Assembly: GCA_016703025.1 (NCBI GenBank)
Contig: JADJCV010000003.1
Coordinates: 248,001 to 312,000 of the forward strand
From: Candidatus Avedoeria danica
GTDB lineage: Bacteria > Chloroflexota > Anaerolineae > Epilineales > Epilineaceae
Length of the DNA: 64,000 nt
Direction of reading: 5' to 3'
Below the pieces are notes generated by a model. It made no database searches. It worked only from the letters and a program-made list of their open reading frames with translations, and was not told the origin of the DNA. Positions 18,016-31,260 of this stretch are shown piece by piece. Made by a program: the position numbers and the translations under genes. Within the stretch, counting starts at the first letter, position 1; each line of letters opens with the position of its first letter.

Positions 18016-19824
18016 TCAGTTGCGGGCGACCACGAAGACGTCCGCCGCCGGCGCGTACCGGCTTTCGAACGTATCGCGCCGCTCGCCGTCCGGCAGTTGC
18101 ACGACACGCTGAATGCGCACGACGGCCCCTTCGCGCGCCCACCCGATCTGGGCGCGCGTCCCCGCCGGCAGCCCGGCCGCACCGCGCTCGACGGGCGGTG
18201 CGGCGGCGGTCACGTCGCGTACGTCCGGTGCGCCGAGCACGACCTGGCGCCGTTCGCCGGCGCTGTACAGCGTCATGAGCAGCGCATCGCGCACGGGATC
18301 GATCCGGGCGACGATCATGACGGCGTCGTCGGTGTCGTTCGCGAAGCGCAGGTCCCGCTCCGGGGGCCCGACCGTGGCGTCCAGGCCGACGGGCGGCTCG
18401 AGCCAGCCGACCCGCACCGGATGGGCGTGGCGCTCGACGATCGGCAGCCCGGCGAGCACGGCCAGCCTGAACAGCGTCGTGGCCACGTGGTTCACTCCGC
18501 CGCCGAGCCCGTCGGTGGCGACGCCGAGCGGGTCGATGAAGAGCATCTGGTAGCCGCTCTCGGCCGATACGGCACCGAGGTTCTCCAGCATGCTGAAGGT
18601 CGCACCGGGCTCGATCGCCAGCCCATCGAGCTTGGCGGCGGCCACGCGCACGTTCGTCCGCATCCCGTCCGGCATCCCGGTGAGGCTCGTCGCGGCGTTC
18701 ACCCGCGGCGCGGCGAGCTCGAGCGCGGCCAGCGCGTCGTCCAGCGAATCGGCCGGCTGCTCGGTCACGGCGACCTCGTTCGTCCGGCCGTCGGAGTACG
18801 CCGCCTCGATCAACCGCTCGATCGTGCCGGGCACGTCGAGGGCGTAGCCCAGCTTGGCCGGCTGGCGAAGGATGACGCGGTTCGCCTCGACGCCGAAGCG
18901 CGCGGGCTCGGGCGCCGACGCGACGACCGCGGCGATCGGCGCGAGCCACTCCGTCACAGCGGTGTTGTCGAGGACGATCGTCGGCACCGGGTCGCCCGCC
19001 TCGTTCGGCCGGTCCTCGACACGGGCCCACTTGGCGAGTTCGGCCGTCGACGCCGTCCAGCTCTGGCCGCCGCGCCAGCGCAGGATCACCGGCCCCGACA
19101 TGATCAGCTTGTAGGCGTCCGTGACCGGCTTGAGGTCGAACACGCGCGGCATCGTCTGGCCGGCGACGAGCGGGATCACGCGGGCGCCCGTCCGTGCCGC
19201 CTCGGCCAGCGCGGCGAGGCTGGCGTCGATGTCGAGCGTTCGGCCGGTGACGAATGTCTGCTCCTCCAGCTGGCCGTCCGGCCCGATCCGGAGGTCGGCG
19301 GCTTGCGGCGCGACGATGAACGCGTCCGCAAGTCCCTCCAGCGCGGCCCGCGCGGCGTCGGGATCGAACGTGCCGAGCGGGATGTCGATGCCTGGCCCGA
19401 AGCGCGCACGCCAGACGTCGCGCACCCGATCCGGCCAGCCGCCCGCGCGACCGACGGCATATGCCTGCTCCGCCAGCCACGACGGGTCGGCCTGCAACCC
19501 CACTTCCGAGGCCATTCGCTGCCACGTTCGCGCCGTGTCGACGTCCGTCAGCGTGAGCGAGACCTCGCCGGTCGGCGCGACGGCCACCAAGCGGTCCGCC
19601 GCCTCGTCGGGCGACAGGCCGCCGAGGGCGATCCCGCCGGCCGTCACGCCCGGTGCGATCCGGCCGCCCGGCGGTCGCAGCACCGCCGCGGCGATGAGGA
19701 CGACGCCCGCCATGGCTGACGCGGCAGCGACGGCCACGGTGCGGACCGCGGCGCGGCGGCCGGCGGCGACGGCGTCGGGGTCGACGGTGCGTTGGGGGCG
19801 GTGGCTGGTGGGCGCGTCGGGCAT
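18016..19824 (-). CDS. VanW-family membrane-anchored protein
   Basis: 602 residues from ATG 19824, with AGGAG six bases upstream. One N-terminal membrane segment (AVRTVAVAAASAMAGVVLIAAAVL) follows a basic start. The middle holds two peptidoglycan-binding-4-like domains (GGLSPDEAADRL and later repeats with IVLDNTAVTEWLAPI). The C-terminal VanW domain includes GATFSMLENLGAVSAESGYQ, DGLGGGVNHVATTLFRLAVL and GLPIVERHAHPVRVGW. A C-terminal beta (G5-like) tail ends the protein. Proteins of this type are common in Gram-positive-like envelopes and are thought to act on or bind peptidoglycan. Despite the family name, nothing here indicates glycopeptide resistance. Confidence 0.88.
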   Translation of the reverse strand: MPDAPTSHRPQRTVDPDAVAAGRRAAVRTVAVAAASAMAGVVLIAAAVLRPPGGRIAPGVTAGGIALGGLSPDEAADRLVAVAPTGEVSLTLTDVDTARTWQRMASEVGLQADPSWLAEQAYAVGRAGGWPDRVRDVWRARFGPGIDIPLGTFDPDAARAALEGLADAFIVAPQAADLRIGPDGQLEEQTFVTGRTLDIDASLAALAEAARTGARVIPLVAGQTMPRVFDLKPVTDAYKLIMSGPVILRWRGGQSWTASTAELAKWARVEDRPNEAGDPVPTIVLDNTAVTEWLAPIAAVVASAPEPARFGVEANRVILRQPAKLGYALDVPGTIERLIEAAYSDGRTNEVAVTEQPADSLDDALAALELAAPRVNAATSLTGMPDGMRTNVRVAAAKLDGLAIEPGATFSMLENLGAVSAESGYQMLFIDPLGVATDGLGGGVNHVATTLFRLAVLAGLPIVERHAHPVRVGWLEPPVGLDATVGPPERDLRFANDTDDAVMIVARIDPVRDALLMTLYSAGERRQVVLGAPDVRDVTAAAPPVERGAAGLPAGTRAQIGWAREGAVVRIQRVVQLPDGERRDTFESRYAPAADVFVVARN

Positions 19825-19963
19825 CAGCGGCTCCTGGCGGATGACGGGCGAGGCGTGCCGGCCCGCCGAGCTATCGTAGCGCATCGCGCAGCGCGGGAGC
19901 GGCGCATCGGCGGGTGAGCAAGCTGCGGGCCGGTGGCGGGCGGCGGCATGCGGTGCGGCGCCT

Positions 19964-22591
19964 TCACAGGCCCGGGTCGTTCGGCCGCAGGCGTCGGAAC
20001 GCCACCTTGCCGGCCTCGGTCAACACGGCATAGCCGCCCACCACCACGACGATGGCGGCGACGAGGCGCGCGGACGGGACCGTCAGGCCGAGCGCCGGCA
20101 GCAGGGCGGAGCGGAACAGCAGCCACGTCAGGCCGAGCGTCAGCAGCGCCGCCGCGACGAGCGCGCGGCTCGGACGGCTGCGCCAGCTCGGACCGTAGCG
20201 GCGGAGGAGGAAGATGATGACGAGTTCGGTCAACAACGACTCGATGAACCAGCCGGTCCGGAACAGGACCATGTCCGCCCGCACGACCCACAGCAGGAGC
20301 GCGAACGTGGCGTAGTCGGCCATGCTCGAGATCGTGCCGAAGAAGTACATCGCCCCGGCGATGTGGTCGACGTCCCAGCGGGTCGGCCGGGCGAGGTCCT
20401 CGTCGGCCACCCGGTCGGTCGCGATCGCCAGCATCGGCAGATCGCTCACGAGGTTGAGCAGCAGGACGTGCACGGGCAGGAGCGGGATGAACGGCAGGAG
20501 GAGCGCCGCGCCGGCGACGGTCAGCATGTTCCCGAAGTTCGAGCTGATCGTGGCCAGGAGGTAGGTGCGGGTGTTGACGAACGTCCGGCGACCCTCGCGG
20601 ATGCCGTTCGCCACGACGCCGAGGTCGCGCTCGAGCAGGATCACGCTCGCCGCCTCGCGGGCCACTTCGGTGGCCGTATCGAACGAGATCCCGACATCGG
20701 CCGCACGCAGCGCCGGCGCATCGTTCACGCCGTCGCCCATGTAGGCCACGGTGTGGCCGCCGGCGCGCAGCGCGTCGATCACGCGCAGCTTCTGCGCCGG
20801 CGTGACACGCGCGTAAACGTCGGCCGATTCGGCCCGCCGCGCCAGCTGGGCGTCGTCGAGGGTGTCCACGGTCTCCCCGGGGACGATGTCGCGGACGACG
20901 AGACCGATCTGCCGGCAGACGTGGTCGGCGACGGCGGCGGTGTCGCCGGTCAGCACGACGACGCGGACGCCGAGTCGGCCGAGCGCCGCCACGGCCTCCG
21001 GCGCCGTCGCCTTGGGCGCATCGCCGATCAGGACGAACCCGATCAGCGACAGGTCGCGCTCGTCGCCCGCGCCGTAGTCCTCCTGCGGCGGCACGGCGCG
21101 GCGGGCGACGGCGATGACCTGGTGGCCGGCCGCTTCGAGGTCGGCGTGGCGGGTACGCAGCTCGGCCGCCATGCCGCCATCAAGCGTGCGTGTCGTCGGT
21201 TCGTCGGGCACGGCGACATCCTGGCAGACCGCCAGCACCTCGGCCGCGGCGCCCTTCACGATCAACCAGCGCGCGTCGGCGCCGGCCGGCCGAACGACGA
21301 CGGACATCCGTCGCCGATGGAAGTCGAACGCGACGGTCGCCAGCCGCTCGACGCCGTCGGTCGATGGGGCGGCCGGAACGGGGCGACCTTCCGGCGGCGC
21401 AGCGTCGAGGATCGCCTGGTCGATCGGGTTCGTCGCGCCGCCATCGCTCCCGGTCGCCAGGCACAAGCGCGCCCACGCCAGCGGCGTGGCGTCGGATCGT
21501 CCCGCGGCGTCGATGGCGCCCGTCACGCGTTGCCGGCCCATCGTGAGCGTGCCGGTCTTGTCGGTGCAGAGGATGTCGGCGTTGCCGAGGTCCTCGATGG
21601 CCGCGAGCCGCTTCACGAGGACGTGGCGCCGGCTCATGGCCAACGCGCCATGGGCCAGGTTGACGGTGACGATGACCGGCAGGAGCTCCGGCGCGATCCC
21701 GACCGCCAGCGCCAGGGCGAAGAGCAGCGAGCCGGCCCAGTCGCCGTGCAGCACGCCGAGCGCAACGCACACGATGGCCGTCAGCGCGAGCGTCACCTGC
21801 AACAGGAAGCGGCCGAAGCGGTCGATGCCCTGTTCGAAGCTCGTCGGACCGCGACGCGCCGTGAGCAACGTCGCCGTCCGGCCGAGCTCCGTCGCGCCCC
21901 CTGTGGCGAACACGACGCCGGCGGCGGCGCCGCGGACGACCGCGGTGCCGTGGAAGGCCACGTTCGCCTGGTCCTGCGGCATCGGGCACGGCCCGGGAAG
22001 GGCATCGACGCGCTTGGCGACGGGCCGCGACTCGCCGGTCAGCGTCGACTCGTCGATTTCCAGGTCATCGACTTCGATGAGCCGCACGTCGGCCGGCACG
22101 ACCGAGCCAAGGACGAGCTCGACGACATCGCCCAGCACGAGCGCCCGGGCGTCGAGGCGCGCCGTCGCTCCGTCGCGCCGCACCGTCGCGTGGTGTACCA
22201 GCCGCTCGCCGAGCGCCCGCACGGCGCGCTCGCTGCGGTACTCCTGCACGAACGCCAGCAGGCCGCCGAGCGCCACCATGACGACGATGATCGTCGTCTG
22301 GATGTGCTCGCCCAGCGCGAACGAGATCCCGCTGGCGGCGACGAGCAGCAATACGAGCGGGCTGGCGAACTGACGCGCCAGGAGGCGCCACGCCTGCAGC
22401 GGGCGGTCGGCGGGCAGCGCGTTGGGGCCGTGCCGCGCCAGCCGAAGGGCCGCTTCGGCGGCCGTCAGCCCGCGGCGCGTCGACGCCAGCGCCGCGAGCG
22501 CGCCGTCGGCGTCGATGGACCACGGCGGCGGCCCGCCAGCGGACCCCTCGGCAAGCGCGGTGGCGGCGCGCCGTGCAACCCGTCGGTCCAT
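19964..22591 (-). CDS. P-type ATPase, MgtA/MgtB-like magnesium transporter
   Basis: 875 residues. Domains in order: cation-ATPase N-terminus (GLTAAEAALRLARHGPNAL), first helices, actuator domain with STLTGES, core helices with AVGIAPELLPVIVTVNLAHG, phosphorylation site DILCTDKTGTLTMG, nucleotide domain, and hinge VAYMGDGVNDAPALRAADVG. The sequence around IAPELLPVIV and VKRLAAIEDLGNADILCTDK is that of the P3B Mg2+ transporters rather than Ca2+ or K+ pumps. The C-terminus has six predicted helices. It runs in the same direction as the VanW gene 139 bp downstream, with the acyl-CoA dehydrogenase divergent on the other side. No magnesium-responsive leader was recognised. Confidence 0.9.
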   Translation of the reverse strand: MDRRVARRAATALAEGSAGGPPPWSIDADGALAALASTRRGLTAAEAALRLARHGPNALPADRPLQAWRLLARQFASPLVLLLVAASGISFALGEHIQTTIIVVMVALGGLLAFVQEYRSERAVRALGERLVHHATVRRDGATARLDARALVLGDVVELVLGSVVPADVRLIEVDDLEIDESTLTGESRPVAKRVDALPGPCPMPQDQANVAFHGTAVVRGAAAGVVFATGGATELGRTATLLTARRGPTSFEQGIDRFGRFLLQVTLALTAIVCVALGVLHGDWAGSLLFALALAVGIAPELLPVIVTVNLAHGALAMSRRHVLVKRLAAIEDLGNADILCTDKTGTLTMGRQRVTGAIDAAGRSDATPLAWARLCLATGSDGGATNPIDQAILDAAPPEGRPVPAAPSTDGVERLATVAFDFHRRRMSVVVRPAGADARWLIVKGAAAEVLAVCQDVAVPDEPTTRTLDGGMAAELRTRHADLEAAGHQVIAVARRAVPPQEDYGAGDERDLSLIGFVLIGDAPKATAPEAVAALGRLGVRVVVLTGDTAAVADHVCRQIGLVVRDIVPGETVDTLDDAQLARRAESADVYARVTPAQKLRVIDALRAGGHTVAYMGDGVNDAPALRAADVGISFDTATEVAREAASVILLERDLGVVANGIREGRRTFVNTRTYLLATISSNFGNMLTVAGAALLLPFIPLLPVHVLLLNLVSDLPMLAIATDRVADEDLARPTRWDVDHIAGAMYFFGTISSMADYATFALLLWVVRADMVLFRTGWFIESLLTELVIIFLLRRYGPSWRSRPSRALVAAALLTLGLTWLLFRSALLPALGLTVPSARLVAAIVVVVGGYAVLTEAGKVAFRRLRPNDPGL

Positions 22592-22836
22592 TCTTCCTCC
22601 ACCGGCTCGGCGATCGGCGCGTCGACCGGGCCGACGTCCGTGATCATGGAGATCATAGGACGGCCCCGGCGGCGGTCAATGGGTCGCGGGACGCGCCATG
22701 CCCGGCGCGGAGGTTCCGCGGCCGCACGATCGGCGGTTGACCCCCCGTTTGCCGCCGCGGTACCATTCCGCGCCCTTCGCCCGCCTGCCGAGGGACCCGC
22801 CGCTCTTCGCCCGATCGCCCCAGAACGGCCACGCCG

Positions 22837-23991
<1,155 letters not shown>

Positions 23992-23992
23992 C

Positions 23993-25559
<1,567 letters not shown>

Positions 25560-25602
25560 GCCGGGGACGAATCATGTGTGCGATGTTGCGGCCACGGCGG
25601 GC

Positions 25603-26362
25603 CTACGGCATCGAATGCCCGCCCGCGTTCGCCCGCTCCCACGCCTTCAACGCCGCCCGGTCCACGGCGTGCCCGGGCATGATCCGCTCGACCGTCGCCC
25701 AGAACCGCGGCGAGTGGTCCCGCACCGCCAGATGGGCGATCTCGTGCGCCACGACGTACGCGAACGCCGGCGGCGGCGCCTGCACCAACCGCCAGTGCAC
25801 CCGCACGACGCCCGCCGCGCTGCACGAGCCCCAGCGCCGCTGCGCGTTCGTGAGCCGCACGTCGGATGGCAGGCGGCCGGAGCCGGGCGCCGTAGTCGGC
25901 GGCCAATCCGCGCGCATGGTCGAGCGCCTGACGGCGCAACCACGCCGCCAGCGCCGTTCGCACCGCCGCCTCGCGCGCCACATCGTCCAAGCCATGCGGC
26001 ACGGCCACTGCGATGCGCGCTCCCTCGCCTTCCCCGACAACCGACGCCTTTCTCACGGCCGCCGGTTCGATCCTGAGCACCAGCCCTTCCCCCCGCACGA
26101 CCACCGTCGCCCCGGTGTCGCACCTCGGCGGCGCGGCCGCGGCTGCCGGCGCGAGCGCGCCCACTCTGCGCACGGCCGCGCGCACCCACTCCCGCTTGCC
26201 CTCGACGAACGTCAACACGCCGCGCGGGCCGTGCATCGGCCAGCCGACCGGCGCCACCACTTCGACCGCGCCGGGGCGGACGATGATCCGCAGGCGCTTG
26301 GCGCGCGGGCTGATGCGCAGTGCCCACGGGATGCTTTCGGAGCCGATGACGAGGTTGGGCAA
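25603..26362 (-). CDS. YgjP-like zinc metallopeptidase, apparent frameshift
   Basis: The N-terminal half (SIPWALRISPRAKRLRIIVR, VEGKREWVRAAVRRV) reads from TTG 26362. The C-terminal half (RLPSDVRLTNAQRRWGSCS, FAYVVAHEIAHLAVRDHS, FWATVERIMPGH) is in another frame. Dropping one base near 25880 joins them into about 252 residues, close to the usual 230-240. The hallmark RWGSC and the HEIAH...H zinc site match the M48-related YgjP/DUF45 family, whose cellular role is not well defined. It is convergent with the carboxyltransferase gene and divergent from the imelysin gene. The unshifted N-terminal frame runs on without these motifs, which supports an indel rather than a different gene. Confidence 0.8.
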
Positions 26363-26632
26363 CGGGCGACGGCCTTCGGGCGGGCGGCGGAGCGGCTACT
26401 GTAGCGTGCGATGCGGCCGGCGGCCATGCATGCCGGTCGTCGCGGTGAACGATGGCGACGGAGTTCAACCTGCTTGCACCCCGACCGCACCCCGCATGCG
26501 TCGGCCGGTCAAGCGCGGGCCTAGAAGGGAAGAACGCGACACGATATCCTTGCAAGCCACATTCGCTCATCGCGATGATCGTAAATCGCCGGTGGCCCAC
26601 CGCCGTGCGCCACAGTCTTGCGAGGAACGCCC

Positions 26633-27919
<1,287 letters not shown>

Positions 27920-27938
27920 CGGGGGCAAGCACGCCACG

Positions 27939-27995
27939 GCCTGCGGCCCTCACCCCCCGACCCCCTCCCCCAAACTTGGGGGAGGGGGAGGATCA
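27939..27995 (-). repeat. Dispersed GC-rich palindromic repeat, family 1, copy A
   Basis: Contains the near-palindrome CTCCCCCAAACTTGGGGGAG flanked by C- or G-rich arms. Copy A is inverted relative to the other four copies in the window (31190, 36211, 41452, 43265). It begins 20 bp after the imelysin stop and ends at the start codon of the next gene, to which it contributes an AGGAGG-like sequence only a few bases upstream. Confidence 0.85.
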
Positions 27996-29443
27996 TGGGT
28001 TGGGGGAATACGAGCTGTCACAATTCTCTTGACCGTCGCCACTTGCTGGTCGCTGTCCGCATGTGCGCCTCCTGCCGCGCCGAAGCCGTACGATTCGCCA
28101 CTGACTCCCAACCCAACTCAGCTGCCCAACGCCGCCGTGACCGTCGACGATGCGACCGTCAACGCGTTCTCGCAGCCCCTGCCCGGTCTCACCGTCGCGG
28201 AACGCCGCGCCTTCTTCGTCGGCAACGCGTTCTTCAACGATCCGTGGGTCACCGCCCCGTCCTCGACCGCCGGCCGCGACGGATTGGGCCCGACGTTCAA
28301 CGCCACGAGCTGCGCCGGCTGCCACTTCAAGGACGGCCGCGGGGCGCCGGCGACGGAGGACTATCCGGATCGCGTGGGGTTGCTCGTACGCCTGAGCGTG
28401 GTCGACGAACGGGGCGCGTACGCGCCGCATCCGGTGTACGGCGACCAGCTGCAGGACCACGCGATCCTGGGGGTGCCGCCCGAGGGGACGATCGAAATCG
28501 CGTGGGATGAGGTCGATGGCCGCTACGGCGACGGAACGGCCTACACGCTCCTCCGCCCGCGCTTCACGTTCCGCGACCTCGCCTTCGGCCCGCTGGGCGA
28601 CGTCGTCGGCGAAGCAGGCGGCGCCGCGACGCTGGCGATCTCCCCCCGCACCGCGCCCGCCACGTTCGGCCTCGGCCTGCTCGAGGCCGTGCCGGAAGCG
28701 GACCTCGTCGCCCGCGCCGACCCCGACGACCGCGACGGCGATGGGATCAGCGGCCGTCCGAGCCGCGTGCCCGACGCACGCACCGGAGCCATGGTCCTCG
28801 GCCGCTTCGGCTGGAAGGCCGGCCAGCCGACGATCGAGCAGCAGTCGGCGGCAGCGTTCCTGGGCGACATCGGCATCACGTCGTCGCTTCATCCGGCCGC
28901 GAACTGCCCGCCGGCGCAGGTCGACTGCCGCGCAGCGCCGGGTGGGGGATCGCCCGAGGTGGATGACGCCAAGCTGGCGCGGATCGTCCTGTACGATCAG
29001 ACGCTGGCGGTGCCGGCCCCGCGCGACGTCGACGATCCCGAGGTGGCGCTGGGTGCCGCGCTGTTCGCCACCGCCCGCTGCGACGCCTGCCATGTCCCGT
29101 CGATGCGCACCGGCCCGCGATCCACCGTGGCCGTCGATGCGCTCGCCGACCAGCCGTTCGCGCCGTACACGGACCTGCTTCTGCACGACATGGGCGCGGG
29201 GCTCGCCGACGATCGCCCCGAGCAGGTGCCACCGGCACGGAGTGGCGAACGGCGCCGCTGTGGGGCGTCGGACTGATCCCGGCGGTCAACGGCCACGACC
29301 GGCTGCTGCATGACGGGCGGGCGCGGGGGATCGCGGAGGCGGTGTTGTGGCATGGGGGGGAGGCGGAGGGGGCGAGGGAGCGGTTTCGGGGGATGGCGCG
29401 GGATGAGCGGGACGCGCTCGTGGCGTTCGTGGCGTCGCGGTAG
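27995..29443 (+). CDS. Di-haem oxidoreductase/peroxidase-like lipoprotein (DUF1111), two apparent frameshifts
   Basis: The body (28010-29225) is one frame and carries two haem c sites, SCAGCHF near 28310 and CDACH near 29080, in the arrangement of the DUF1111 family found beside imelysins. The start and end are displaced. ATG 27995 followed by the G-run at 28002-28006 minus one base gives MGWGIRAVTILLTVATCW then LSAC, a good lipoprotein leader that the intact frame lacks. Adding one base near 29228 continues the protein as TEWRTAPLWGVGLIPAVNGH to the stop at 29441-29443. The corrected product is about 482 residues. Haem-dependent iron oxidation or reduction during uptake is inferred from the imelysin neighbour. 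Confidence 0.85.
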
Positions 29444-29553
29444 GCGTCGGAGCCGCGCGGTCGCGCGATCCGTGGGGGCGGCGGTAACATCGCGCCGCAA
29501 CGCGAGACAGGAACGATCGGCAACGCCATTCGACACCGTCGAGGATGCCCCTG

Positions 29554-31144
29554 ATGCCCGCCCCCCAGATCCGCCTCACCGCCCCCGCCCCCGACGACGT
29601 CCGCGCCTGGCTGATCGCCCAGCCCGACACCCCGCCCCCCTACCCCGCCGCCGGCGCCACCCGCGACGCCCCGACGGACGGCCGCCCCCCACTCGGCGTC
29701 CCCGCCGGCTGGAACGTCGACCACCGCCGTGTCCACCTCGGCGACGGCGAGGCGGTCTATCGCGCGGCCCAAGCAGCGCTGATGACGTTCGCCCCGCTCG
29801 ACATCGGCTGGGTCTGGCCCGTCACGACGACACCCAAGCCGGAACCCTCCACGCGCGGCGCGATGATCGTCCGTGCCTTCGGCATGGTGTGGGTCAACGC
29901 CTGGCGCATCGTCTACGTCGACGACGACGTCGCCACCGCCGACGGCGGCCGCCGCACCGCGTTCGCGTACGGCACGATGGAGGCGCACGCGGAGCGGGGC
30001 GAGGAACGCTTCATGGTCGAAGTGCTGTCGGACGGCAGCGTCTGGTACGACGTCCTGGCGTTTTCGCACCCGCACCACATCCTCGCGCGCCTCGGCGGGC
30101 CGATGACGCGGTGGCTGCAGCGGCGGTTCGGGCCGGCGTCGGTGCGGCGGATGCGGGCGGTGGTGGGGGTGGTCATGGGCCGGGCGACGATCGATGGAGG
30201 TGACACGGCCGGGGCCGCGGGCCAGGCCATGGTCAGCCGACATGCACATGCGTTCGACCCACAGCGCATCGTACCGGGCCTCGTGATGATGGGTGTGGGC
30301 TTGCCCGGGTTAGTCGGGTTCATGTGGCTGGTGGACCTCGCCGTGATGTCCCGCTGGGGCATCGATTCTCCCGGCTTCGTCGATACCGACCTTGTCGTGG
30401 CGATGCTGATCCCTGTCGGGCTGTTCTTCAGCCTCGTCGGAGCTCTCCCGCTGGCAGTAGGTCAGCTGCTCGGACCCGACGACGATCGAGCCCTGATGGC
30501 GAAGGCGGTCCTGACCCTGCCGGTGATCGGCATATTTGGCTGGGCCATTTACGGTTCGGTGGCGCGGATGGGCGGCCCGACCGCTGTCTCAGGATCGTTC
30601 GGACTGGTGCTGGTCGGTATCGTCGCATGGTTCGCCAAACACGCCCCCCCTCATCGTCCGCCTCACCGCCGTCCACTTCCACTTCGCCGGCTTCATTCTC
30701 CCCGTCATCGCCGCCACGCTCGCCCGCGCCTACCCCTCCCGCCTGGCCAACGCCGCCGCCGTCGTCGCCCTGCTCGGCGTCCCGTCGACCGCCATCGGCA
30801 TCACCGCCACCCAGCTCGGCGCGCCGCACGTCGTCGAAGCCCTCCTCGCCCTGCCGATGATCGCCGGCGCCCTCCTCGTCGCCGCCGTGCACCTGGGCCT
30901 CGCGTTCGGCCCGCGCAACCTCGAAGCGCCCATGCGCGTCGTCGCCCTGCGCGCCGTCGTCGGCCTCACGCTCATCGCCACGATGGCCCTCGCGCTCGTC
31001 TACGCCCTGCGCGGCTGGCTGCCGTGGGCGCCGACGATCCCGCAGATGGCCGTGTGGCACGGCCTCGGCAACGCGTTCGGGGTGGCGACGTGCGGGCTCA
31101 TCGCGTGCTGGCTGGATCCGGCGACGCAGCCGCCGGTGGGTTGA
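29554..31144 (+). CDS. DUF1990-YndJ fusion membrane protein, apparent frameshift
   Basis: The N-terminal 200 residues form a DUF1990 domain (WNVDHRRVHLGDGEAVY, AWRIVYVDDDV, YGTMEAHAERGEERFMVE, WYDVLAFSHPHH). A multi-helix membrane region follows, of the YndJ kind (IVRLTAVHFHFAGFILPVIA). In Bacillus yndH and yndJ are adjacent genes; here they are one reading unit. The frame breaks at the seven-C run 30644-30650: with six Cs the sequence reads FAKHAPLIVRLTAVHF and continues to the TGA at 31142-31144, for about 529 residues. ATG 29554 has GAGG nine bases upstream and is preferred to ATG 29545. Function unknown; membrane location is clear. Confidence 0.8.
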
Positions 31145-31189
31145 TCCCCCGATGCCGCCGCCTCCCAAGCGTCCCTTCCCCCACGCCAA

Positions 31190-31246
31190 GCATCCTCCCC
31201 TCCCCAGACTTGGGGGAGGGGGTCGGGGGGAGAGGGCCTTAGGCCG
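31190..31246 (+). repeat. Dispersed palindromic repeat, family 1, copy B
   Basis: GCATCCTCCCCTCCCCAGAC then TTGGGGGAGGGGGTCGGGGG and the tail GAGGGCCTTAGGCCG. A second partial tail (GGGCCTTAGGCCG) follows at about 31256-31268 and supplies the TAA stop of the helD-type gene on the minus strand. Confidence 0.85.
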
Positions 31247-31260
31247 TCGGATGAAGGGCC

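Noticed and set aside
18016..19824. Glycopeptide resistance gene because of the VanW name
   Set aside because: No VanA/VanH/VanX-type gene is near, and VanW proteins are common in sensitive bacteria.
19964..22591. Calcium or potassium pump
   Set aside because: The core helices and the region before DKTGT match the MgtA/MgtB group; substrate residues of the other groups are not seen.
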